NCBI GenBank assembly: GCA_964565415.1
Contig: CAZMEX010000036.1
Location: forward strand, 1 to 30,657
DNA length: 30,657 nucleotides
Origin: JAIOSM01 sp964565415
Lineage (GTDB): Bacteria; Desulfobacterota; Desulfobacteria; Desulfobacterales; Desulfobacteraceae
Reading direction: 5' to 3'
This document shows, one piece after another, positions 23,892-30,657 of the stretch. The notes beneath the pieces are model-generated. The model had not been told where the DNA came from. It did not search any database and worked only from the letters and a program-made list of their open reading frames with translations. The position numbers and the translations under genes are program-made. Every line of letters begins with the position of its first letter. Within the stretch, counting starts at the first letter, position 1.

Positions 23892-25052
23892 TTATAGAGT
23901 GTCAACGTATTCAGGTCTCATATTTTCAGGTATTTTGTTTATAAAATAAGAATCGGTCATGCCTGCAATAAAATCACGTACAATCTGACCGTTTGAATGC
24001 TTTTGCTGATAACTTTTTGAAAGCCCCTTGAGATAATCTTTGAATATAAAAGAAGTTCTATCTTGTTTTTCAAGATCATCCAAATATTTGTCAAAGAGAA
24101 ACCGAAACATATTTTTTATCCCCTTAAGGTGGTTTTTTATTTTAGGGTTTAAATATATTCTTTCATAATTAAATTTTTTAAGCTCTAAAAGCGCTTCTGA
24201 TATTTCAGGTGAAAAACAGACATACGGCTTCAGGCTGCTGTTGGATATAACATCTGTTACAAGGTTATAAACTATTGTTCCATTTGTTTTCCCAAGAAGT
24301 TTTAAAGGTTTTTCAGGGATATCCTCGCGTTTGATCAGCTTGAGCCTTACCGCATCCTCCATATCTCTTCCTATATAACTAATTGTGTCGGCAATTTTAA
24401 CAACACATCCTTCCATGGTCATGGGAACAGAGTTGGGTCTCTTTTCAAGCTGCATCTGTTTGATCATTGCATCAAAATCACTGAATGTTTTGTTCCATTG
24501 GGGTTTAATGAGTTTGGAATGAATTTCCCCATTGTGGCAAACAATTGCGTCCTGGGTCTGCAGGCTTAAGTTCCATCCTTTGCCTTTTCTCTCTATTTTT
24601 TCTAAAAACTGTATGCTCTGAAGATTATGATGGAAGAATCCTGCATGATATTCCTGTGTAAGGGAAGATAAAAATTTTTCGCCGTCATGGCCAAATGGTG
24701 GATGTCCAATGTCATGACCTAAGCTCGCAGCCTCTATTAAATCCTCATTTAGCCCAAGGTAGCGCCCAATAGTTCTTGCAATTCTTGAGACAAGTTGTAC
24801 ATGGACAATTCTGTAGGTAAGGTGATCGTTTTTTATCAGTGAGAAGACTTGGGTTTTATCAATATATCTTGCATATGCCATGCAATTTAAGATTCTGTCA
24901 GCATCCAGGCTGAATGCTTGTCTGTAACCAGGCTTATGGGCAGTGTCCTTATGCCTTCTTTGTGCATTGGTACTCAATGCTGCCATGGGAGAGAAGAACT
25001 CTTTTTCCCGAAGGTTTAAAAGGCTCTTCATCTCCCAAAGTTTTTCAGACAT
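23892..25052 (-). CDS. dgt: deoxyguanosinetriphosphate triphosphohydrolase-like HD protein
   Basis: This 386-residue protein belongs to the dGTPase-like HD superfamily, which hydrolyses dNTPs to nucleosides and triphosphate and helps balance nucleotide pools. The N-terminal half has HKDTAHKPGYRQAFSLDADR (34-53), then LTYRIVHVQLVSRIARTIGR (78-97) with His84, and LIEAASLGHDIGHPPFGHDG (105-124) with the His113-Asp114 pair. CVVKIADTISYIGRDMEDA, with its metal Asp, follows in the second half. It is shorter than the E. coli Dgt and resembles the clade of dNTPase-like proteins. It starts 3 bases after mrp and lies 3 bases before the UPF0280 gene, so the three form a tight operon. Confidence 0.88.
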   Translation of the reverse strand: MSEKLWEMKSLLNLREKEFFSPMAALSTNAQRRHKDTAHKPGYRQAFSLDADRILNCMAYARYIDKTQVFSLIKNDHLTYRIVHVQLVSRIARTIGRYLGLNEDLIEAASLGHDIGHPPFGHDGEKFLSSLTQEYHAGFFHHNLQSIQFLEKIERKGKGWNLSLQTQDAIVCHNGEIHSKLIKPQWNKTFSDFDAMIKQMQLEKRPNSVPMTMEGCVVKIADTISYIGRDMEDAVRLKLIKREDIPEKPLKLLGKTNGTIVYNLVTDVISNSSLKPYVCFSPEISEALLELKKFNYERIYLNPKIKNHLKGIKNMFRFLFDKYLDDLEKQDRTSFIFKDYLKGLSKSYQQKHSNGQIVRDFIAGMTDSYFINKIPENMRPEYVDTL

Positions 25053-25055
25053 ATT

Positions 25056-25934
25056 TTATAGTTGCTTTGTTATATTTTCTACTATAGTTTCAAAATTTTT
25101 AGCAAATTCACTGTCAGTACCCTGCATCATCAAGGGCTCGCCACTATCTCCAGCCTTAACAACATCAAGATCAAATGGTATTGATCCCAGAAAAGTAAGG
25201 TTATACTGTTCTGCAGTGGCCTTACCACCACCTGAATTGAAAAGCGCAATGGATTCATTACAATGGGGGCATTTAAACGCTCCCATGTTTTCAACAATGC
25301 CAAGAGTGTCAAGTTTCACAGTTTTGCAAAATGAAATTGATTTTCTGATGTCAGCCAGAGCAACTTCCTGGGGTGTAGTTACAATTATGCCCTTGGCATC
25401 AGGAATTGCCTGGGCAACAGATATTGGCTCATCACCTGTTCCTGGAGGTGCATCAATGATAAGGAAATCAAGCTCTCCCCAGTCAACATTTGCTATGAAT
25501 TGATTAATCATGCCGGTTTTTGCAGGTCCGCGCCATATAACTGCCTGATCTTTGTCCTGCATCAAGGCCTGGATTGTTACTACAACAAGGTTATCCATCA
25601 CCTTTTGGGGTGCAAGCAACTGTTTTTCTTCAGATGCCATATCCAATAATTCAGTGATCCCAAACATCTGGGCAATTGATGGACCATGCAGGTCAACATC
25701 CATAAGTCCTGTTTTAAAACCTTTTTTAGCAAGACTTACAGCTAAATTTGATGAAACACTACTTTTACCAACCCCTCCCTTACCACTTAAAACAAACAAC
25801 TTGTTTTTTATTTTTTTTAGAGATTTCTGCATCATCTCTTTTTGCTGCTGCTGTTTAATGTGCTGACCTTGTTGTGCACTATGACCGCATCCACCAGCTC
25901 CCTGTTTTGCTTCGTCAACGTTTTTATGAATCAT
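25056..25934 (-). CDS. mrp: Mrp/NBP35-family iron-sulfur cluster carrier ATPase
   Basis: A 292-residue P-loop ATPase of the ApbC/Mrp family that carries and delivers Fe-S clusters. The Walker A motif is GKGGVGKS (51-58), with the MDVDLHGPS segment (78-86) and APPGTGDEPISVAQ (162-175) following. The CPHC pair at 222-225 is the cluster-binding motif of Mrp dimers. The N-terminus is a Gly/Gln/His-rich tail with Cys16 in GAGGCGHS and a run of Gln (QQQQK), an extra segment that may also bind metal; the DUF59 domain of other Mrp proteins is missing. AAGGAG lies 12 bases before the ATG. It starts an operon with the dGTPase-like and UPF0280 genes, 55 bases after the lipoprotein gene. Confidence 0.9.
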   Translation of the reverse strand: MIHKNVDEAKQGAGGCGHSAQQGQHIKQQQQKEMMQKSLKKIKNKLFVLSGKGGVGKSSVSSNLAVSLAKKGFKTGLMDVDLHGPSIAQMFGITELLDMASEEKQLLAPQKVMDNLVVVTIQALMQDKDQAVIWRGPAKTGMINQFIANVDWGELDFLIIDAPPGTGDEPISVAQAIPDAKGIIVTTPQEVALADIRKSISFCKTVKLDTLGIVENMGAFKCPHCNESIALFNSGGGKATAEQYNLTFLGSIPFDLDVVKAGDSGEPLMMQGTDSEFAKNFETIVENITKQL

Positions 25935-25989
25935 TTATCTATATATCTCCTTATGTATCAAAGGTTAATTACTCTGATAAAAGTTATCA

Positions 25990-26775
25990 TTATCTCTTGT
26001 CTGTCAAGGTGAACAAAGATTTTTTTAGTGATAGGTTTTTGTGGAATTTAGATATTTCAAGAGTAACTTTTCTATTTAAATTATCTTGGATAAGTATTTT
26101 TGAGGGGATTGTTAATGAATCAATTTTAATTGAATCTAAGAAAACAATATTATATAGCGGGTCTGCCTTCCAATCTGTCAGCATATATTTTTTAACCTGT
26201 TTTTCAGAGTCTAGGTATAGTTTTTGAATCCCTTTATCAGCACTGTTTTTTAAAATAATTGTTTCTAAAGAGTTATCAATTTGATTGATTTGATTATCAA
26301 TAAAAGCATACTTAAAATCTTTTATGGGGATTTGACCACTTAGCAGAGCAATAATGTCTCTTATCCTTACAGGTATTAAAATAATATCTTCAAGGGAAGG
26401 ATTTTTTATATTGTAAGTTTTAAGTTTGTGTTTTCCCGTATGGGAAAAAAAAGCAATCTTTTCTCCATTGGAAGCAATTGTTTCAACAGGGAGACCACCA
26501 GAAATGAGTGTGGCTCTGATTTTATCAGGAGGTTCGGTAATCCAGGCAATTTTAAAAACTATTTCTGTATGGTTTTCTGTAATTTTTAACCACCCAAGCC
26601 CTTTGCTTGTTTTTATCTCCTTGTTGGTATTGCTGATTTGTTTGGCAAGATCATAAACTTTGATATTGTGCATTGCTTTGAAATTAAGAGAAGCGCAACC
26701 TGTAAAAAAGCTTAAGCAAAAAAAGACCGTAAATAATGCACTTAAGAGTGTTAATTTAAGATTACTCTTGGACAT
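25990..26775 (-). CDS. lipoprotein, LolB/DUF4292-like
   Basis: A 261-residue secreted lipoprotein. The signal peptide (1-26) ends in a lipobox FTGC with Cys27; Ala follows, which would send it to the outer membrane. The mature part is mostly beta strands (TSKGLGWLKITENHTEIVFK, RATLISGGLPVETIASNGEK, FFSHTGKHKL) and resembles the half-barrel of LolB and DUF4292 proteins. LolB-type proteins bind lipoprotein acyl chains, but the family assignment is from overall pattern only. The start overlaps the 3' end of the TPR gene by 14 bases, so they are probably translated together and may form a complex. Confidence 0.7.
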   Translation of the reverse strand: MSKSNLKLTLLSALFTVFFCLSFFTGCASLNFKAMHNIKVYDLAKQISNTNKEIKTSKGLGWLKITENHTEIVFKIAWITEPPDKIRATLISGGLPVETIASNGEKIAFFSHTGKHKLKTYNIKNPSLEDIILIPVRIRDIIALLSGQIPIKDFKYAFIDNQINQIDNSLETIILKNSADKGIQKLYLDSEKQVKKYMLTDWKADPLYNIVFLDSIKIDSLTIPSKILIQDNLNRKVTLEISKFHKNLSLKKSLFTLTDKR

Positions 26776-28531
26776 TTATTCTGCTTTCAAGGGCCTTAAT
26801 TTTATTTTCCAGTTTAATTTTTTGCTGGCTATCAGCCTCTGTAATTTTTTCCAAAGCTTTTTTATACACTGCAAGAGCCTTTTTCAGTCTGTTCTCCTTT
26901 GTGTATGAATCACCTAAATGCTCTGTAATGATTGGGTCATAGGCTGTCATTTTTGCAGCTTTCTTTAGTATCTGGCTTGCCTTTGCATAGGAGCCCTTTT
27001 GAAAATAAACCCATCCAAGACTGTCTGTTATATAGCCATCATCAGGCATCAGCTTGAGCGCCTTGGATATTAGTTTGTCAGCTTCGTCCAATTTGATGCC
27101 AATGTCAGCATATGTGTAACCTAAGTAATTTAGAGCCTGGGCATTTTCAGGGTCCAGCTCAATGGCTTTTTTCAATATTTTAATACACTCATCTTTTTTC
27201 CCAGACTTATCCATGCTGATACTAAGTTTGAAAAGTAGAGCAGGATTATCTTTAGACACTGAAAGACCTTGGTTCAATAATTTAATACTTTTTTCAATGT
27301 TTTTTGTTTCAACATAGAAACTTGACAGGAAGATTATAATATCAATGTCTTCTGGGTTATGGGCGTAAAATTTTTCCAGGGTGTCTATACCCTTGCCAAG
27401 TTTTTTTTGCTCTTGATATAGAAAAGCAGTATGAATGACACTTTTTTTATAATATGGAGTGTCAGGCTGTACTTTCTTATAATAATCAATAGCTTTCTGG
27501 TGTTGTTTTAAAGAATCAAATGCATATCCTGCAAAAAAATTAATAGAAGAATTTTCTGGTGATGCTTTTAGCATTTCAGCAAAAATCACAGCAGCAGCTT
27601 TAAATCGCTTTTTGATAATATATTCATCAGCAACTTTTAGTAAAAATTGTTCATCTTCAGCGCTTTTTTCCCCAAAATTAAAAAATATTTCTGCTGCCTC
27701 GTCTTTACTTTGGTGCCCATGTAGATATAGAGCATATTCCATTAATACAAAGTCATTATGTTCCTCAATTTCAAGAATTTTTTTATAAAGGTTTACAATT
27801 TTTTTATCTTTTCCAATTTTATTCTTTGTGTTAAGTGTATATATTTCAATAAGTCGCAGTCGCGGTTCAATAAGTTTTGGGCTCAGGCCTATTGTCTTTA
27901 AAAATTCTTCCTGAGCATTTTTGAGTTTGCTTTGATCCATATATGCCATACCAAGATAATAGTGTGCAATGTATGAATCAGGGAAATACTCAATCATTTT
28001 CGAATAAAGCTTGAAGCTTTCATCGGAATTTTTTTCTTCACTGTATATGTCCCCTAGAAGTAGATAGGTGCTCTTATTATCCGGCTCAAGCTCAAGAATT
28101 TTTAAATATATATCTTTTGCCTGCTGGTTTTTATCTTTTTTTATTTTTAGTCTTGCCAGAGTGAAAAGAATGTCAATTGCATCGGGGTTAGTCTCTATAA
28201 TTTTTTCTGCAAATTCTATTGCTTTATCATATTGGCTTTGCAAAAGATAAAAATTAATCAATTCTTTTTTTAAGAACATAGATTCAGGGTCTTTATTAAG
28301 AGCTTTTTTTAGGAAAAGAATTGCTTTTACAAGATCACTTTTGTTGCTATTCATGCAGGAGAGCATATAATAATAATGCGAAGAAGTTGAATTTTCAACG
28401 GTCAATGATGTTTGTGGGGTTTTATTTTTTTTAGATAGCTGGATGGCATGGTTTAGAGTTTGTCTGCTGCAACTCAAAAGAGAAATTAAAAAAATTGAAC
28501 TCAGTATTATATGTAAACAGGCATGTTTCAT
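26762..28531 (-). CDS. TPR-repeat outer-membrane lipoprotein
   Basis: A 589-residue lipoprotein made almost entirely of tetratricopeptide repeats. The start at 28531 is preferred over the upstream ATG at 28570: AAGGTGG lies 5 bases before it, and the protein then opens with a proper signal peptide and lipobox LLSC (Cys21). About a dozen repeats can be seen, with the recurring pattern DPENAQALNYLGYTYAD and DSLGWVYFQKGSYAKA. TPR scaffolds hold multiprotein complexes; in this family they often serve outer-membrane or secretion assemblies. The last 14 bases overlap the next lipoprotein gene, and rpoH starts 35 bases upstream, so the cluster rpoH-TPR-lipoprotein is probably one transcript. Confidence 0.85.
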   Translation of the reverse strand: MKHACLHIILSSIFLISLLSCSRQTLNHAIQLSKKNKTPQTSLTVENSTSSHYYYMLSCMNSNKSDLVKAILFLKKALNKDPESMFLKKELINFYLLQSQYDKAIEFAEKIIETNPDAIDILFTLARLKIKKDKNQQAKDIYLKILELEPDNKSTYLLLGDIYSEEKNSDESFKLYSKMIEYFPDSYIAHYYLGMAYMDQSKLKNAQEEFLKTIGLSPKLIEPRLRLIEIYTLNTKNKIGKDKKIVNLYKKILEIEEHNDFVLMEYALYLHGHQSKDEAAEIFFNFGEKSAEDEQFLLKVADEYIIKKRFKAAAVIFAEMLKASPENSSINFFAGYAFDSLKQHQKAIDYYKKVQPDTPYYKKSVIHTAFLYQEQKKLGKGIDTLEKFYAHNPEDIDIIIFLSSFYVETKNIEKSIKLLNQGLSVSKDNPALLFKLSISMDKSGKKDECIKILKKAIELDPENAQALNYLGYTYADIGIKLDEADKLISKALKLMPDDGYITDSLGWVYFQKGSYAKASQILKKAAKMTAYDPIITEHLGDSYTKENRLKKALAVYKKALEKITEADSQQKIKLENKIKALESRINVQE

Positions 28532-28566
28532 TACAACCACCTTTTTTATGCAAGTTAGCAAAACAA

Positions 28567-29511
28567 TCAACCTTGACTTATCACATCAAAGTCAGGCATA
28601 TCTTCTTTAAAATACGCCCTCATTTTTTTTATGATATTACTTTCTATCTGACGTATTCTTTCTCTTGAAACATTGAATTCTTCACCTATTTCCTGAAGTG
28701 TTTCCGGTGAATCAGAAAAAATTCTTTTTTCAAATATTTGAAGTTCTCTCTCTTTAAGAGATTTTTTAAACTCGTCTATTTTCCTATGCAAAATATTTTC
28801 AATTTCTTTTTGGGCAACTTCATCTTCTGTTGAGTCTGTTTCAACTTTGATGAAATCAACCCTGCTTGTATTTGAATCATCTTTTAAAGGCTCATCCAGG
28901 GACAGGTCCCAATTATCAAGACGTTGATCCATTGAGATAATCTCTTTTTCTGAAACTCCAAGTCTTTCAGATAACAGTTTTGGTTCCGGGTTAAAACCTT
29001 CTTCCAATAATTTTTGTTTCTCTTTTTTAAGACGGAAAAAGAGTTTTCTTTGACCTTGGGTAGTACCAATCTTAACCATTCTCCAATTATCCATAATAAA
29101 TTTTAAAATGTAGGCTTTTATCCAGAAAGAGGCATAATAGGAAAATTTAACATTTTTATAAGGATTGAATTTTTTTACAGCTTGCACCAAACCAATATTA
29201 CCCTCCTGAATTAAATCCAGAAGATTCTGCATCCAGATTCTCTGGAATTCAAAAGCAATTTTCACCACAAGTCTTAAATTGGAGGTAGTCATTATGTATG
29301 CAGCTTCCTTATCATTATCTTCCTGGATTCTTTTTCCGAGTTCAATTTCCTCCTCTCTTGTCAAAAGCCTATATCTTCTAATTTCAGAAAGATAACTTTG
29401 AACAGGATCAGATTTTACAAGTGCTTTGCCGGGATTTTTTTCACTCTGTTTCACAGGCAAACGGAAATCTTTTTTTGTAAGTTTACCTTTTTTCTGCTTT
29501 TTTTTATTCAT
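28567..29511 (-). CDS. rpoH: RNA polymerase sigma factor, RpoH type
   Basis: A 314-residue sigma-70 family factor. Region 2 is intact: SNLRLVVKIAFEFQ (77-90), LLDLIQEGNIGLVQAVKKFN (97-116) for core binding and FSYYASFWIKAYI (123-135) for -10 recognition. QRKLFFRLK (154-162) matches the RpoH box, which marks heat-shock sigma-32 proteins. Region 4 has the helix-turn-helix LQEIGEEFNVSRERIRQIES (about 274-293). Basic residues extend the N-terminus (KKKQKKGKLTKK). The heat-shock role is inferred from the box; no target promoters were examined. There is no good ribosome site before the ATG. It lies divergent to tRNA-Arg. Confidence 0.85.
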   Translation of the reverse strand: MNKKKQKKGKLTKKDFRLPVKQSEKNPGKALVKSDPVQSYLSEIRRYRLLTREEEIELGKRIQEDNDKEAAYIMTTSNLRLVVKIAFEFQRIWMQNLLDLIQEGNIGLVQAVKKFNPYKNVKFSYYASFWIKAYILKFIMDNWRMVKIGTTQGQRKLFFRLKKEKQKLLEEGFNPEPKLLSERLGVSEKEIISMDQRLDNWDLSLDEPLKDDSNTSRVDFIKVETDSTEDEVAQKEIENILHRKIDEFKKSLKERELQIFEKRIFSDSPETLQEIGEEFNVSRERIRQIESNIIKKMRAYFKEDMPDFDVISQG

Positions 29512-29620
29512 ATATAATAAATGATACCTTAAATTCGATTATTAAAAAATGTTGATAACAATATATACTACAACACAATTGAGGGTAATGCTATTTATTT
29601 TTTTTAAACCCTCTTTTTTA

Positions 29621-29649
29621 TAGACAGGATAAGAAAAATTTGATATTGT
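29621..29649 (+). promoter_or_regulatory. promoter for tRNA-Arg
   Basis: TAGACA (29621-29626) and TATTGT (29644-29649) are 17 bases apart; the -10 lies 13 bases before the mature tRNA. A hairpin with a long loop (GAGGGT 29581-29586, ACCCTC 29608-29613) precedes it. Confidence 0.5.
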
Positions 29650-29661
29650 TTCTCTTTGCTT

Positions 29662-29738
<77 letters not shown>

Positions 29739-29747
29739 TTTGGTATC

Positions 29748-29783
29748 AAAAGGTTTTTGACCTCAAGGTCAAAAACCTTTTTT
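29748..29783 (+). terminator. rho-independent terminator after tRNA-Arg
   Basis: A 15-bp perfect stem, AAAAGGTTTTTGACC (29748-29762) with its complement (29767-29781), has the loop TCAA and is followed by T residues. It sits 10 bases after the tRNA. Confidence 0.92.
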
Positions 29784-30033
29784 ATTATCTGGGTAATTCT
29801 ATATCATTTCTTCAAGAACCCATTACATCTTTCACTTCATTAAAAATATAATAGAAGCTGCTATGAGTTAGTTTGCTGCCAAATTATTTTTTAGTTGATT
29901 TTTAAAACCAACAATTATATCGTAAAATATTCTGTTTGAATTAGTAAAAAGTTATTCAAGCAGGCTAAATTTTCGTGTTGCCGGGATATTTGAAGGCAAT
30001 GAATTGACTAATTTTTTTAATAAGGAGGTTAGT
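29784..30033. other. 250-base gap between tRNA terminator and comEA-like gene
   Basis: AT-rich sequence with no open frame of useful length. No clear promoter stands out, although one must exist for the gene at 30034. Confidence 0.5.
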
Positions 30034-30315
30034 ATGAGGAAATTTTTTAAGCTATCAGTGATCGTAATGGTATTGAGTTTGTTAATTGTTTTTACAATTC
30101 CAGGTGCTGCGGGAAATAAGGTTAATATCAATACCGCAGGTCAGGAGGAACTTTGTACATTGAAAAATATTGGTGATAAGTATGCCGAGAGAATAATTGA
30201 ATACAGGAAGAAGCATAAGTTTGAAAAACCTGAAGACATAATGGAAGTAAAAGGCATCAGTACAAAAACTTATGAAATCAATAAAGATAGAATTATTGTT
30301 AAAAGTAAAAAATGA
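30034..30315 (+). CDS. secreted ComEA-like helix-hairpin-helix protein
   Basis: A 93-residue protein with a signal peptide (1-27; MRKFFK, hydrophobic core, IPGAAG). A double helix-hairpin-helix domain of the ComEA type follows: VNINTAGQEELCTLKNIGD (30-48), then YAERIIEYRKKHKFEKPEDI (50-69) and MEVKGISTKTYEINKD (70-85). This fold binds DNA without sequence specificity, as in DNA uptake for natural competence. The start at 30034 is chosen because AAGGAGG (30022-30028) lies 5 bases before it; the TTG at 30004 has no ribosome site. Many non-competent bacteria encode such small proteins, so the role is uncertain. Confidence 0.88.
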   Translation: MRKFFKLSVIVMVLSLLIVFTIPGAAGNKVNINTAGQEELCTLKNIGDKYAERIIEYRKKHKFEKPEDIMEVKGISTKTYEINKDRIIVKSKK

Positions 30316-30390
30316 TTAACAAAGGAAATCTTGTTGTAAATTTTTAAGTCGAGGTTCTCCTTGATAAAAAAATTTTTGTATTATTTTTTT

Positions 30391-30423
30391 GCCGTGCTTT
30401 ATTATTTAAAGCACGGCTTTTTT
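30391..30423 (+). terminator. rho-independent terminator after comEA-like gene
   Basis: GCCGTGCTTTA (30391-30401) pairs perfectly with TAAAGCACGGC (30407-30417) around a 5-base loop, followed by TTTTTT. It lies 75 bases past the stop codon. Confidence 0.92.
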
Positions 30424-30624
30424 ATTAAAAGGGCTTGATAAAGGTACAGAAAGAAAGCTTTTAAATAATAAACTTGAAGAATAAGCAGACAAGTCTGTAA
30501 GTTTTGGTTTTTAGACCCATGCTATTGGTCAGGAGATTGCGTGGGCTATGTAGTCACAACATATGATATTTCTTCATTAAGGATAGGAGATTTTAGAAAA
30601 TAGATGGAAATATTAAGAAAGTAT
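30424..30624. other. gene-poor stretch at the right end
   Basis: No gene with a start codon and ribosome site is visible. One short plus-strand frame (30478-30603, 41 codons) lacks an early start. It would encode a Cys- and Trp-containing peptide and is probably a remnant or chance. Confidence 0.5.
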
Positions 30625-30653
30625 TTGACATGTTTTAAAAAAAAGTATATGTT
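30625..30653 (+). promoter_or_regulatory. promoter pointing out of the window
   Basis: A perfect TTGACA (30625-30630) with TATGTT (30648-30653) at 17-base spacing. The gene it serves lies beyond the right edge; a stable-RNA gene is one possibility, but nothing seen here proves it. Confidence 0.5.
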
Positions 30654-30657
30654 ATTC

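Noticed and set aside
28532..28570. Longer N-terminus for the TPR lipoprotein from ATG 28570
   Set aside because: The start at 28531 has a strong AAGGTGG ribosome site and gives a proper lipoprotein signal peptide.
29581..29613. Terminator for a gene upstream of tRNA-Arg
   Set aside because: The stem is only 6 bp with a 21-base loop, and the preceding plus-strand sequence has no gene.

Overview
The window is AT-rich, densely packed chromosomal DNA from a Gram-negative anaerobe. It most resembles a Desulfobacterales-type deltaproteobacterium (Desulfobacterota). This rests on several features together: heptose/LPS and lipoprotein genes, an F0 ATP synthase operon without F1 genes, a selenocysteine-containing SelD, a split ADP-forming acyl-CoA synthetase, TRAP transport and an RpoH-type sigma factor. 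The assignment is inference from gene content; no rRNA or other marker gene is present.

Layout. Positions 67-1765 hold two membrane proteins I do not recognise. Positions 1927-4246 hold hldE (cytidylyltransferase-type half only), pgeF and selD. selD reads through an in-frame TGA with a SECIS-like hairpin just behind it. Positions 4314-5974 are the F0 operon atpZ-atpI-atpB-atpE, closed by a strong terminator. Its c subunit carries several residues of the Na+-binding signature. Positions 6189-8050 form a three-gene operon: a PilZ protein, a highly charged unknown protein, and a ParA/MinD-type ATPase with an N-terminal four-cysteine zinc-ribbon-like segment. Convergent to it, 8045-14059 on the minus strand is lapA-like, mutS, amiC-like amidase, crotonase and a double-ACT protein, probably one transcript.

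Positions 14260-17284 hold the alpha and beta subunits of an ADP-forming acyl-CoA synthetase and an EamA exporter. Positions 17430-20490 hold a TRAP transporter. Its binding protein (plus strand) is convergent with the two membrane subunits (minus strand), separated by a bidirectional terminator. The membrane subunits are divergent from hutC-hutH (20900-23154), a HutC-like repressor and histidine ammonia-lyase. A 409-base control region between them contains a good promoter overlapped by TATA-type palindromes.

Positions 23166-25934 (minus) hold an Mrp/NBP35 ATPase, a dGTPase-like HD hydrolase and a UPF0280 protein. Positions 25990-29511 (minus) hold an RpoH-type sigma factor, a TPR lipoprotein and a small lipoprotein. 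A tRNA-Arg(UCU), a secreted ComEA-like helix-hairpin-helix protein and a promoter pointing out of the window complete the region.

Most genes belong to known families. The parts least explained by known systems are the PilZ/charged protein/zinc-ribbon-ParA operon and the pairing of a TRAP transporter with hutCH. No mobile elements, CRISPR arrays, rRNA genes or clear pseudogenes were seen.
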